Assembly (NCBI GenBank): GCA_022841475.1
Contig: JALHRJ010000023.1
Span: 1 to 64,000 of the forward strand
Source: Cyclobacteriaceae bacterium
Lineage (GTDB): Bacteria; Bacteroidota; Bacteroidia; Cytophagales; Cyclobacteriaceae
Reading direction: 5' to 3'
Length of the DNA: 64,000 nucleotides
Positions 34,671-44,135 of this stretch are shown here, one piece after another. The translations under genes and the position numbers were made by a program. Each line of letters begins with the position of its first letter. Positions within the stretch are counted from its first letter, which is position 1. The notes below the pieces were generated by a model. That model searched no databases, had not been told where the DNA came from, and was given only the letters and a program-made list of their open reading frames with translations.

Positions 34671-37649
34671 TTAGTTCTTTTTTTTCTTCTTTAAAAGATT
34701 CTGCAATTTATCTTCAAGCACTTTTTGAGTCTCCTGCTGAACATCCGTTTTGGTTGTATCCTTTCCAATTGTCTTGCTCGTGTCTTTCTTTGGGTTAAGT
34801 AAATCTTTAAGCGCATCTTCTGGTTTTTTACCAGCCAGTACATCGTCTATGGCTTGTTTACCTTTCTCTTCAGCGGCCGCTGTTACAGCTTCTTTAGCTT
34901 GTTGTTGTTGCTCTTGAGTCATTAAGGAGGTTTTGGGATCTTTATAGGTACCTCCCAATCCAATGGTTACCGGAATTTCCGAAGTCGAATTCGTGGAACC
35001 TGTATTCTGATTAATAAAGCCTTGTAGCTGTGAGCCTAATTTTCCGGCTGGCACATTCATCTTGAGTAAATAATTAATTGAGCCATCAAGGCCGGTACTT
35101 CCACTCACATTGGTAACGTAGCTTCCAAACTTAACGTTGAATGGCTTAACACTCAGAAGACCTTCTTTGATAGTTGCGGACATGATTACATCTTTTAAAG
35201 TCACCTGATTCGCATCGTCTAATTTGGTTAAGGATGTAATATTTGAAACAAGATTGGATTGTGTCAATGCAGCCTGAGCAATTTTTATCAATCCACCTGC
35301 ATTTACTGTATTCATTTTAGGAAGCATATCTTGCCCTAGTTCGCCACTTATTTTAAAATCAGTACCAAAGCTACCTGTTACCAGGCCTGCGATAGGCGCA
35401 TAGGTTTGAACAATTGAGAAGGAGTTAGCGGCTTGTTGAATGGAAAGGTTATCGATCTTCAATCCAAAATCATAAAGCGGGTGCTTGATATCTTTCGTAT
35501 TATAAGAACCGGATACCAGGAAAGCGCCACCCAACATATTGAATTTTATTCCGTTCAGGTTTGCCACACCATCTTTTACTACAATATCACCTACGGCATT
35601 AGAGATCACAAAATCCATCATCTTCACGGTCTTAATGTTGGAGCGAAGTAAGAAGTCGATATTTTCGGGCACAGGAATTACACCGTAAGAAGTTGTATCG
35701 GTGCTTGTTGCAGCCTCATCGGTGTCCGTCATAAATTCGTTTAAGTCCAGAAGAGTAGCATTGAAATTAACTGTACCCTTTATGGTTTCGTTGGGATTGA
35801 ATAAATAACCCATGTAATTGTTGATGGCTCCTGTTATTGTAAAATCACTTTTTCCTATGGTTCCCACGGTATTTTTAAGTTCAACTTTCCTCGGATCGAA
35901 CACGGCTTCGGATTGACTTACCGTAATGGTGTAGGGAAGATCTTTTGAATTGAATTTGAAATCCTTTAAAGTAGCTGTACCACTTGTAGGCAGACGATCG
36001 TATCGACTGGCCTCCACGTCTGAGTATTTTCCTTTTGTTTCGATGTTTGCTTTTACTTTGCCGGCAAGCGTCATACCTTCAATGGGAAAGATCTTAGTAA
36101 TTTTTTCAAGGTCAACTCCACCCATGGCTTTCAAATCCCAGGTGTAATCATCAAGATTTTGCAGGATAAGATTGGCTGTAAGTTTTTCTCCGTCTAAGAG
36201 CATACCGAAATCTTTAACGATAATCATAGTCTCGGCCATGTTACCGCTTGTGTTTTGCACCGTAGAATTGAAACGCAAATCTTCAAGCGGCAGCGGGAAC
36301 TCTGCAGATTTAACATAACCATTCGCCAGCGACATGGAAGCACTGATGGCTGGCATTATTTTTTTCAAACTATCGTAAACACCTTTTGCTGTGCCGTTGA
36401 TAGAGAACATGCCCTTCATATCAAGACCTTCCAATGGAAACATTTTACTCAACTCAGCAAGATTTAAAGAGGCCTTAAGATTTCCATCCATGCGATAGTC
36501 TTTCAAATTTTCTATCAACAATCGGGCGTCTACCGGGTTAGGTCCAAAATCGAGATGTAGTTTTTTTAAATCAACCACTGTATTTTCAATTACACCGGTC
36601 TTATTGTCTACAAGCAAGTCAAGATTGATGTTTGAAATCGCAGTTGGCAAATCAGGATATTTAAACATAGCATCATTTACATTGAGTGCTACATTAAAAG
36701 CCGGCATTTCAGTTTCGCTATAAGTTCCTTTTGCAAATCCCGCAAAGGATAAATCACCCTTTGTTTCAATGTTGTTAAAGTCCTGGGTATAAATTCCGGG
36801 CACAAGTGACAATAAACTCTTGAAAGTATTTTCAGGACTTTTAAATTGAATATCCATTCCATAGTCATTTTCATTCATTTTAAACCATCCATCCGCACTC
36901 ATGGCAAAATCATTGAGCTTTGTAATGTTGTCTTTAAACGTAAACCGCGTGTAGTCTTCGCTAATGCCGATGGTAGCATCGATTAGAGCCCGCTTATTTG
37001 TAAGATACTCTACGCCATCGTATGCCACGGTTAAAGAATCAACTGAACTGCGAGTAGTCAGATCAAACGCTAACTCATTAAAATTACCATTGCCGGTATG
37101 ATCTAATCCCTTTAGAGAAGTAAAAAAGGGTAAAGATTGGTCATCGTATTCAAGTTCGCCATCAATGATTTCCCAATGGTCAATTCCGAATGAAAAAGAG
37201 GTAGGTTCTTCCGAATTGGCTTGTACAGAATCTACTGAAGGATATGTGATATCATAGTTTGCCCGGCCATCTTTTAGCACCTTAATGCTGATTTGGGGTT
37301 GCACCATGGTAATACCTTTTATTTTTAGCTGATCACCAAAAATTAAATCTTTAAGGTTGATTTCAACATCTAGTTCTTCAACTACAAAGAGTGGCACACC
37401 TTCAAAGGGCGCACGGTTAAAAACACCAAAATCCTTTACTTCGGCTGTTATGTTTGGGAAGTTTCTAAAAATGGTAAGATCGAAATTGTCTACCTCAAAG
37501 ATTACATCGGCATTTATATTCTTAGCAATTGCTTTGTCAATAGCCGCTTTGATATCGTCTTTAAACACCACAGGAATTATAAACCCTGCGGCAACTATAA
37601 GAATAACCAATACACCAACACCGATGAAAACTTTCTTCGCGATTTTCAT
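34671..37649 (-). CDS. AsmA-like envelope protein
   Basis: 992 residues. One N-terminal transmembrane helix (about 6-28) is followed by an AsmA N-terminal region ('INADVIFEVDNFDLTIFRNFPNITAEVKDFGV') and a very long series of beta strands with an AsmA_2-type C-terminal domain. The last about 90 residues are Lys/Glu/Asp/Gln-rich and end in 'LLKKKKKN'. AsmA-like proteins (YhdP, TamB, YdbH) form long hydrophobic grooves that carry phospholipids between inner and outer membranes. Transport in this organism is inferred from that family. It is alone in its transcription unit. Confidence 0.9.
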   Translation of the reverse strand: MKIAKKVFIGVGVLVILIVAAGFIIPVVFKDDIKAAIDKAIAKNINADVIFEVDNFDLTIFRNFPNITAEVKDFGVFNRAPFEGVPLFVVEELDVEINLKDLIFGDQLKIKGITMVQPQISIKVLKDGRANYDITYPSVDSVQANSEEPTSFSFGIDHWEIIDGELEYDDQSLPFFTSLKGLDHTGNGNFNELAFDLTTRSSVDSLTVAYDGVEYLTNKRALIDATIGISEDYTRFTFKDNITKLNDFAMSADGWFKMNENDYGMDIQFKSPENTFKSLLSLVPGIYTQDFNNIETKGDLSFAGFAKGTYSETEMPAFNVALNVNDAMFKYPDLPTAISNINLDLLVDNKTGVIENTVVDLKKLHLDFGPNPVDARLLIENLKDYRMDGNLKASLNLAELSKMFPLEGLDMKGMFSINGTAKGVYDSLKKIMPAISASMSLANGYVKSAEFPLPLEDLRFNSTVQNTSGNMAETMIIVKDFGMLLDGEKLTANLILQNLDDYTWDLKAMGGVDLEKITKIFPIEGMTLAGKVKANIETKGKYSDVEASRYDRLPTSGTATLKDFKFNSKDLPYTITVSQSEAVFDPRKVELKNTVGTIGKSDFTITGAINNYMGYLFNPNETIKGTVNFNATLLDLNEFMTDTDEAATSTDTTSYGVIPVPENIDFLLRSNIKTVKMMDFVISNAVGDIVVKDGVANLNGIKFNMLGGAFLVSGSYNTKDIKHPLYDFGLKIDNLSIQQAANSFSIVQTYAPIAGLVTGSFGTDFKISGELGQDMLPKMNTVNAGGLIKIAQAALTQSNLVSNITSLTKLDDANQVTLKDVIMSATIKEGLLSVKPFNVKFGSYVTNVSGSTGLDGSINYLLKMNVPAGKLGSQLQGFINQNTGSTNSTSEIPVTIGLGGTYKDPKTSLMTQEQQQQAKEAVTAAAEEKGKQAIDDVLAGKKPEDALKDLLNPKKDTSKTIGKDTTKTDVQQETQKVLEDKLQNLLKKKKKN

Positions 37650-38072
37650 AGTACATACACTTTTGAAAGGATTGTAAAATTAGCAAATCCGAAGCCAATA
37701 TGGTTGACGCCTATTCACAATGCTATAAAGTAATGAAACGCGCTTTTGCATAAAATCATAAACTTAAAATCCGTAAATGCGGTTCGAAGTGGAAAATTGT
37801 TGGGGGAAATATACCCATATACAATCACCATGGAATTACCAATTGCAGAACGTTCCAGCAAGAGTATTCAGGCTTCAAATCAGAGGCTCCGAAGGCTCCC
37901 TATAAAATTGGTCCAGGTCAATAGGATCATTGGATAGTTGCTTTTTCTAATAAATACGCAAATTTTGGTCAAATTCAGGGTATCGAGATCCTAATGTTAA
38001 GATTATGTTACCCAATGTTGACTAATATTATCTAAATGTTAACTTTATAGTGAGTTAAATAATATTTGGGTA
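37650..38072. other. 423-bp intergenic region between divergent genes, with a repeat array
   Basis: The AsmA-like gene is read leftwards and the Cys-His protein gene rightwards, so both promoters should lie here. The only long reading frame (37746-37937, 63 codons) resembles nothing and has no convincing start signal. The right end (37994-38042) holds phased ATGTT repeats, described separately. I see no RNA gene. Confidence 0.6.
37994..38042 (+). promoter_or_regulatory. Phased ATGTTRA repeat array (candidate operator)
   Basis: ATGTTAA at 37994, ATGTTGA at 38015 and ATGTTAA at 38036 start exactly 21 bp apart. A further ATGTTAC at 38005 lies 11 bp after the first. Equal 21-bp spacing puts the sites on one face of the helix. 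Direct repeats of about 9 bp at this spacing are known for LytTR-type response regulators. The array ends 30 bp before the start of the downstream gene. Binding by such a regulator is inference. Confidence 0.5.
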
Positions 38073-38888
38073 ATGTGCCGTTGGTTCCTTATATGTCTTT
38101 TGATCGGGTTAAACTCATCGCTTTGCGTTGCTCAGCCAATAGATTTGTTACCCGAATTGCTGAAAAGCTATCCTGCTTCGAGACCTCAGGAAATAACTCA
38201 AAGTCTGGAAAAACTCATCATTAATCTGGAACATAAAGAAGCGAGATTATCGGATAAGGATTTTCTACACTTAGTCTTCCGAGAGTCGCATAGAAAATTC
38301 TTTAGAACTTATCAGCCCTATGCGCAGTTCGCTCAAGTTTTGGAAGATGGTAAGTATGATTGCTTAAGTGCTACCAGTTTCTTGAGTATTTTGTTAAAAC
38401 GATTTGACTATGATTTTAAAATCATTGAAACCAACTATCATATTTTTCTACTTGTTCAGACAAGTGAGGGTCTTGTGTTAATCGAATCGACCGATAAATT
38501 AAATGGAATAGTTTCGGATCCTGTACAAATAGACAAGCGCATATCAAAGTATCAATCTAATGATTTAATAGTTACTTCCTCTGAAGCCGACAAAATTCAT
38601 TATGAATTCAATTTGAATCTCTATCAATTAGTGCAACCAGATCAACTTTCCGGGTTACTCTACTTTAATCAGGCAGTAATCGCTTATAATGAGAATAATC
38701 TTGTGGTCTGTGCAGAGAAATTGGATTATGCCCGTAAAATTTATGAATCTCCACGGACAGCGGAATTTGCTGTTATTCTGGTAAAATCAATTGCTGTTAG
38801 CGGCCTGAGCGATGAAATAAAAAGGGAACTGATAAGGCCTTTCGTAAAGTATTTGCGAAATACAAATTCGGTTATTGCCTCACGTTAA
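38073..38888 (+). CDS. Secreted Cys-His (transglutaminase/papain-like) protein
   Basis: 271 residues with an N-terminal signal peptide (hydrophobic 5-20, cleavage after 'CVAQ'). The centre carries a cysteine-peptidase or transglutaminase-like triad: Cys97 in 'DGKYDCLSATSFL' at the start of a helix, His123 in 'TNYHIFLLV', and Glu138 to Asp141 in 'LVLIESTD'. This order and spacing suit the transglutaminase-like superfamily. The last 90 residues are helical and may form TPR-like repeats ('LYFNQAVIAYNENNLVVCAEKLDYARKIYES'). Function is not known to me. The gene stands alone behind the 21-bp repeat array and is convergent with an OmpA gene, overlapping it by 4 bp. Confidence 0.78.
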   Translation: MCRWFLICLLIGLNSSLCVAQPIDLLPELLKSYPASRPQEITQSLEKLIINLEHKEARLSDKDFLHLVFRESHRKFFRTYQPYAQFAQVLEDGKYDCLSATSFLSILLKRFDYDFKIIETNYHIFLLVQTSEGLVLIESTDKLNGIVSDPVQIDKRISKYQSNDLIVTSSEADKIHYEFNLNLYQLVQPDQLSGLLYFNQAVIAYNENNLVVCAEKLDYARKIYESPRTAEFAVILVKSIAVSGLSDEIKRELIRPFVKYLRNTNSVIASR

Positions 38889-39595
38889 TTTTCAAGCACA
38901 CGAAGTTCAACTCTACGATTCAGAGAATGAGCCTCTTCTGTGTTTTCAAGGCTTAACGGCACCTTGCCACCAAAAGCTTTCGTTTTAATTCTATTTTTAT
39001 TTGCTCCCTTGGTGATTAGATATGACTTTACTGCATTTACACGTTCCTGAGAAAGTTTAACATTCAGGTTTTCATTACCTCGGGTGTCGGTATGTCCTTC
39101 CAACTGTATAACCATACGAGGGTTATTTTTTAACATCAAGGCCACTTCGTCTAGTTCTTCATACGAAGAAGCAGAGATTTTTGCTTTACCTGCATCAAAG
39201 TTCAGGTCATCCAGTCGCATTACTTTGCCAACTGTATGAGTAGTTTCGGCATTATGAGCAGCACCCGCTGGCGGATTTAATTCGATATCTTTCAATACTT
39301 TTCTTTCGCTATTCGCCTCAGCGGGATCAAGCATATACTTGGAGGGAGCAAATCCAGGGGCCTCCACCGTTATCGAATATTTCTCTCCATCAAAAAGTGG
39401 GAATGAAAAAGAATTTCCTGAGAGGAATCCCACCTTACTACCATACGGTAAACTCTGGTATGAAATGCGGGCAGCAACGGGTTCTTTGGTGACAGCATTA
39501 AAGATCTTTCCTTGTGCATAAATCAACGTGTCAGGCGACTGACCAAACGTAGAAAAACAGCAGCCGAAAAGTAGTAGAAAAGAAAATACTCTCAT
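38885..39595 (-). CDS. OmpA family protein, short form
   Basis: 236 residues with a signal peptide ('FLLLFGCCFSTFG'). An N-terminal beta domain of about 80 residues resembles a carboxypeptidase-regulatory-like fold ('GKIFNAVTKEPVAARISYQSLPYG'). The C-terminal OmpA peptidoglycan-binding domain is at about 130-236, with 'LNFDAGKAKIS', 'LEGHTDTRGNENLNVKLSQERVNAVKSYL' and 'NRRVELRV'. It anchors to peptidoglycan from the outer membrane. It begins 2 bp after the stop of the larger OmpA/PD40 gene, so they are translationally linked and probably work together. Confidence 0.92.
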   Translation of the reverse strand: MRVFSFLLLFGCCFSTFGQSPDTLIYAQGKIFNAVTKEPVAARISYQSLPYGSKVGFLSGNSFSFPLFDGEKYSITVEAPGFAPSKYMLDPAEANSERKVLKDIELNPPAGAAHNAETTHTVGKVMRLDDLNFDAGKAKISASSYEELDEVALMLKNNPRMVIQLEGHTDTRGNENLNVKLSQERVNAVKSYLITKGANKNRIKTKAFGGKVPLSLENTEEAHSLNRRVELRVLEN

Positions 39596-39597
39596 GG

Positions 39598-41628
39598 TTA
39601 CATCTTTGAGATTTTAAATTCAACTCTCCGATTTTTACGATTCCCATCAACAGTATTGCTGGTATCTATTAAACGAGTTTCACCAAAGAATGAAGTTGTA
39701 ATTCTTTTCATAGAGATACCCTGATCAACCAGATACTTTGTAACAGATTTTGCCCTTCGTTCTGAAAGCCCCATATTATAGAGACCAGGTCCGACAGGAT
39801 CGGTATGTCCTGCAATTTCAACTTCCATCGTTGGTTTTTCCTTCATCAATGTTACAATCCGATTTAACTCTGGAAATGATTCTTTTTTCAGGATGGATTT
39901 ATCGAAATCAAAGAAAATGTTATTAAGTGTAATCATTGCGTTTTCCTCAACTAAAGCCACTTCAATAGGGGCTAGGGTAATATCTTTGACAGCTACAGCA
40001 CCGTCTTTGGTCATGTTTCGAAGGTCCAGGTTCTGGTTCTCAGAAATGTGATCTTTAGCTTCAGCACGGAACCCGTACTGTTGACCTCCCGGCAAGTGAA
40101 TTTCGTACTCACCTGTCACCGGATCAGAGTACGTGACTCCTACCTCTTTCCCATCAGAAAGTCTTTCATAAATAATTTTTGCGCCAATAGGTTGCCCGGT
40201 TTTTGCATCGATCAGTTTTCCTTTCACAATAACGATAGGATCCGGAGTCATAAACATGGGCATCTTTACGCGGAAGATGTCGGAATTATCAGCTGTAATT
40301 CCCCGGGAATAGTATGCAAACTCGCTGGTAGAAGGAATATTAAAAAACAGATCGTCTAATTTGGTATTGATATCTGGACCCAGATTTTCAGGCGAAGTCC
40401 AGTTGGTCCACGTGTCGTCCAATCTTTTTGACATATACACATCACTGCCACCATAACCACTGAAGCCATTGGATGAGAAGTAAAGGGTTTTATCATCAGA
40501 TGCCAGAAAGGGCGCAGTCTCTTCAGATACTGTGTTTATTGTTTTGCCAAGATTAAGGGGTTGCGTCCAGGTGCCATCATCCTTTTCGAAGCTCACATAA
40601 AGATCTCTTCCGCCTTGCGTGTCCTCCCGTTCAACTGACATGAGAAGTGACTTGCGGGTATTCGCCAGAAAGTAATTGGCCTTCTCGTTGTAATTGTAAT
40701 CATTTTCAATTTCTATCGGCTTGGGGTCACTCCATACCCCACCCACTTTGGTGCTGATAGAAACCCCGGCAACCATTTTTCCTTTCTCTAAATATTTGTT
40801 TCCCAAAATCATGACCACGGACTTTCCATCGGGGGTAGCGGCAATCGTGTTTGCAAAATTTGGTTGCGCATTATTGAATTGAGGCCCCATATTTTTTGCG
40901 AGCGACCATTTACCATCAGAGCCAAGTTCAGAGTACCAGATGTCTTCTTTATCGCTGGTGCCACCTACGTTTTCCGGATGGTTTTTACGGCTGAAATAAA
41001 GGGTCTTTCCATCGGGGGAAAGCAGGGGATTATATTCACTGAAATCACTGTTCACATTGGTATCTAAACGTTCAACAACAAGTCCTTTGCTCAGTAACTC
41101 CGGCAAGTCAATATCAGCAATAATGGGAATATGAGAATCGGATATCGCAACGGCATCCAACGAGAAATAATCAGGCAAGGCACTTCCATCAAACTCAAGT
41201 TTTACCGCTGAAACCTTATAGGTTGTCTTTTCAACAAAAACGTTAAGCATGCGGCCTTGCAAAGGCACCACCATTGGGTTGAACGTATGCACTAAATACT
41301 CCCGGCCAGCCTCATCATACAAATACGCCTTAAAGAGGGCCCCGGGATTATAAGATTCTGCAATAGCAATCTGTTGAATTTGAATGGGATTGTCATACCC
41401 TAGCTTAATGAACTCTTTGCGTTTGGGTTTATCGGGAGTCCAGCCAGCAGGATTCTGGCCGCCTGCAGGCAATACATTGGGTTTTCCCAGAGCCTGTTGT
41501 GCAGAATATTGCACAGGCGTTAACTCGGAAGAAAACTCAAGAACTTTTGAGGCCCATTGCACCGTTTGACCATTTGAGAATTGAACCCCTGCCAGCGAAA
41601 GACAAAGGAGTAGTAAAAGTTTTCTCAT
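39598..41628 (-). CDS. PD40 beta-propeller / OmpA family protein
   Basis: 676 residues. Signal peptide ('KLLLLLCLSLAGVQFSNG'), then a jelly-roll-like region to about 190, a WD40-like (PD40) propeller at about 200-440 with repeated 'SPDGKTLYFSR' and 'ASDDKTLYFSSNGFSGYGGSDVYMSKR', a carboxypeptidase-regulatory-like fold at about 465-540 and a C-terminal OmpA domain at about 565-676 ('FFDFDKSILKKES', 'IAGHTDPVGPGLYNMGLSERRAKSVTKYL'). The order propeller-CRD-OmpA resembles PorE of the type IX secretion system, but PorE also carries TPRs and a lipobox, which are missing here. It is best called a PorE-like or generic PD40-OmpA protein. It precedes the short OmpA gene by 2 bp. Confidence 0.9.
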   Translation of the reverse strand: MRKLLLLLCLSLAGVQFSNGQTVQWASKVLEFSSELTPVQYSAQQALGKPNVLPAGGQNPAGWTPDKPKRKEFIKLGYDNPIQIQQIAIAESYNPGALFKAYLYDEAGREYLVHTFNPMVVPLQGRMLNVFVEKTTYKVSAVKLEFDGSALPDYFSLDAVAISDSHIPIIADIDLPELLSKGLVVERLDTNVNSDFSEYNPLLSPDGKTLYFSRKNHPENVGGTSDKEDIWYSELGSDGKWSLAKNMGPQFNNAQPNFANTIAATPDGKSVVMILGNKYLEKGKMVAGVSISTKVGGVWSDPKPIEIENDYNYNEKANYFLANTRKSLLMSVEREDTQGGRDLYVSFEKDDGTWTQPLNLGKTINTVSEETAPFLASDDKTLYFSSNGFSGYGGSDVYMSKRLDDTWTNWTSPENLGPDINTKLDDLFFNIPSTSEFAYYSRGITADNSDIFRVKMPMFMTPDPIVIVKGKLIDAKTGQPIGAKIIYERLSDGKEVGVTYSDPVTGEYEIHLPGGQQYGFRAEAKDHISENQNLDLRNMTKDGAVAVKDITLAPIEVALVEENAMITLNNIFFDFDKSILKKESFPELNRIVTLMKEKPTMEVEIAGHTDPVGPGLYNMGLSERRAKSVTKYLVDQGISMKRITTSFFGETRLIDTSNTVDGNRKNRRVEFKISKM

Positions 41629-41754
41629 AAAGAATTCCAGGGAAAGACTATGCGTTTAGATTAAAGGATAAACATAGCTAAAAATTGAAAAACGGGGAAA
41701 TAATTACATCAAACAACGCGATTCATTTTGAGGCAAATCCCTTTTTAGAAGAAA

Positions 41755-44049
41755 TCACTCCATAGAAGTTTTATTAAAGAGTAGAAACCCTACATGCAGG
41801 AGAACCCCTAACTCGTTTTCCGGGTCGTCATAATAATTTACGCTTAAGCCAATAGGGCCTACACTTGAATGCAGAACAAAACCTGCCGTTGCAGCAAAAT
41901 AGATATTGGCAAGATCTTTATCGAGCGCTGCCTCCTGATTTTGAGTTAATACAATCGCCTCAATAGGTTTAAATAAATAACCCTCCAATCTGAAATCAAG
42001 ACTTTTTCTAATCGCAAATACATTTCGCCAGCCACCCGCTACATAATTGAATGCCCGAAAGTTTTGTAATAGCAACGTCCGGCTGTCCTGGATGGGGTTA
42101 AACCCCGAAGCGTTTATAATTGTGCCTGAGTAGTTTTGAAAAACCGGTTGATTGGAAAAGACACCTTCCAAAAGATATCCAGAACTATAAAACCCTTTGT
42201 TGAAGTATTGCTCCAGTGATATCTTTCCCCGTAACCATGACCGATAAATTGTTTCGGTTGCAGTTTTCTGAGAAGTATTTCCCGGTTCAAGAGTTTCGTT
42301 TAAACCAAACCAATCAACTGAAAAGGAGAAAGATTTTCCTTTTGATGCATATTGTTTTCGATTAAGTGTGTTGGTAGAAAACCCAATGCCTGCCCGTCCA
42401 CCGCGCAGTCGTAAAATGTCGAGTGTGTCAGAGGAAATGAATACTTCAGAATTGATATATTGATCCCGATTACTGATGTACGAGCCCTCAACGGTCATCT
42501 TATAATTTTTTCCAACAGGGATACCCAACGTACCCCCTATTTTCCGATCAATGCGATTCAATACAGTGGGGGATGTATTCTTCACCACGAGGTCGTTTCC
42601 TTCCAGAAAATCCCAAACATTAAAAGTAGCACTGGGTTCAAGATAAAACTGACCCCGATTGGGAATATCAATTCGTGCTTTTACCTGAGCGGCTTTGTAA
42701 AAATTACCAGCATAAAAGTTTGCATTCGCATGCGTAAGAGCCCGGTTAAAATAGTAGTAGTTCATCCCCAGGTAAATGTTACTGATGTTTCGGGTGGCAA
42801 TTACTCCACCAAAGTCAACCTGAAAATTATTTTGTGGTCTTTTGGTTAAGCTAAAGTCAAAATTTTGTTTGTCTGGATTAAAAATGAAACCCGGATACAG
42901 ATTGTTAAAATAATCTTCAGACACCAGGCGATAAAATCCTGATTTCACCTCGTTGAAAGTAAGCGGTCGTTTTCCACTTTTAAAAAACCGGTTGATGTAT
43001 TTTTTTTGATTTTTACTGAATCCATCAAACTGAATTTGTTCAATGATAAGGGGTGAACTTTTGTTATTGAATTTATTGCGGGCCTCGGCCACTGACTCGC
43101 AGGTAACTTGCCGGCCAACCTTACTTTTAATCTCTGCCATTTGGCGCATGGTTTGAGCATAGCCGCTGTCAATTAAAGCTCTCGCCTTACCAAAGTCAAA
43201 AGCAGTATATCGGGTTAAATTGGGTTGTATGTAAACACCACTTTCCGTTATCTCAGAGGGATCAGATTTATCCAAAATCATATAGAGGAGAGATTTGGAG
43301 ATTAATTTATCATCTTCTCCGTATGGATATTCCTGATAGATTTTAGAGGATACATTCGAACCTATAATTAAGTCAGGTTTAAATTCTCGCTCTAATACAT
43401 CCACCGGGAAATTATTATATACGCCACCATCAAAGAGATATTTTCCATCAATGCGAATAGGATTATAAAAAAAAGGAACTGTTTGTGTTGCGCGTAAAGC
43501 ATCGCTTAGCACGCCACTGGCAAGAGTTACTTCGGTTTGTGTAAAGATGTCAGAGGCAATTACCCGCAGGGGAATAAATAAACTATCAAAGTTATTTTTG
43601 GCTATCGCAGATGGCTGGGCAAGTTTCTCAGCCAAAGCAAAATTTAGGGATAAATCATTCGCGAGGCTCGTGTTAAGCAGGATTGAAAAGGTTGAGTCTA
43701 ATGATAGATTGAGACGAAGAAAAGAAGCGTCATCGTCATTGCGGGCAAAGTAATAGTTATGCCCTTCTTCAAGTTGGCCATTAATCCATTGTAAAAATTC
43801 CTTGGAGAGAACTATTTCTTCTATCTGATCCGGGCTCATGCCTGCAGCATAGCATCCTCCAATCACTCCACCCATCGATGTGCCAACTATGTAGTCGATC
43901 GGGATTTCATTTTCTTCGAGTGCTTTAAGCACACCCACGTGTGCAATCCCTTTGGCAGCACCGCCACTTAACACCACACCTACTTTTTGCGCTACTCCTT
44001 GTAAGTAGAGAGAAAGAAAAAATAATATGGTAAGATATTTTTTAAGCAT
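41755..44049 (-). CDS. Patatin-like phospholipase with POTRA and outer-membrane barrel (type Vd-like)
   Basis: 764 residues from the ATG at 44049, which gives a signal peptide (MLKKYLTILFFLSLYLQG). The patatin domain covers about 20-310 with the oxyanion loop GGAAKG (29-34), nucleophile Ser58 in GTSMGG and Asp207 in 'FDGGVYNN'. A POTRA-like unit follows ('IEQIQFDGFSKNQKKYINRFFKSGKRPLTFNEVKSGFYRL') and then a 16-stranded-type barrel of about 370 residues ending in Phe-rich strands. This is the PlpD/type Vd autotransporter plan, in which the barrel inserts in the outer membrane and the lipase is periplasmic or exported. Function is lipase or lysophospholipase by homology. All catalytic residues are present. 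Confidence 0.92.
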   Translation of the reverse strand: MLKKYLTILFFLSLYLQGVAQKVGVVLSGGAAKGIAHVGVLKALEENEIPIDYIVGTSMGGVIGGCYAAGMSPDQIEEIVLSKEFLQWINGQLEEGHNYYFARNDDDASFLRLNLSLDSTFSILLNTSLANDLSLNFALAEKLAQPSAIAKNNFDSLFIPLRVIASDIFTQTEVTLASGVLSDALRATQTVPFFYNPIRIDGKYLFDGGVYNNFPVDVLEREFKPDLIIGSNVSSKIYQEYPYGEDDKLISKSLLYMILDKSDPSEITESGVYIQPNLTRYTAFDFGKARALIDSGYAQTMRQMAEIKSKVGRQVTCESVAEARNKFNNKSSPLIIEQIQFDGFSKNQKKYINRFFKSGKRPLTFNEVKSGFYRLVSEDYFNNLYPGFIFNPDKQNFDFSLTKRPQNNFQVDFGGVIATRNISNIYLGMNYYYFNRALTHANANFYAGNFYKAAQVKARIDIPNRGQFYLEPSATFNVWDFLEGNDLVVKNTSPTVLNRIDRKIGGTLGIPVGKNYKMTVEGSYISNRDQYINSEVFISSDTLDILRLRGGRAGIGFSTNTLNRKQYASKGKSFSFSVDWFGLNETLEPGNTSQKTATETIYRSWLRGKISLEQYFNKGFYSSGYLLEGVFSNQPVFQNYSGTIINASGFNPIQDSRTLLLQNFRAFNYVAGGWRNVFAIRKSLDFRLEGYLFKPIEAIVLTQNQEAALDKDLANIYFAATAGFVLHSSVGPIGLSVNYYDDPENELGVLLHVGFLLFNKTSME

Positions 44050-44135
44050 GAAGTTCAATAACCCTAACGGGAAAATCACCTCTGTAAGTTACTTATAAAC
44101 AAAAAAGTAACAGAAAAATTGCAGGAATAAAAAAT

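Noticed and set aside
37746-37937. 63-codon frame in the 423-bp intergenic region
   Set aside because: No recognisable motif, weak start context and it lies in a region expected to hold divergent promoters.
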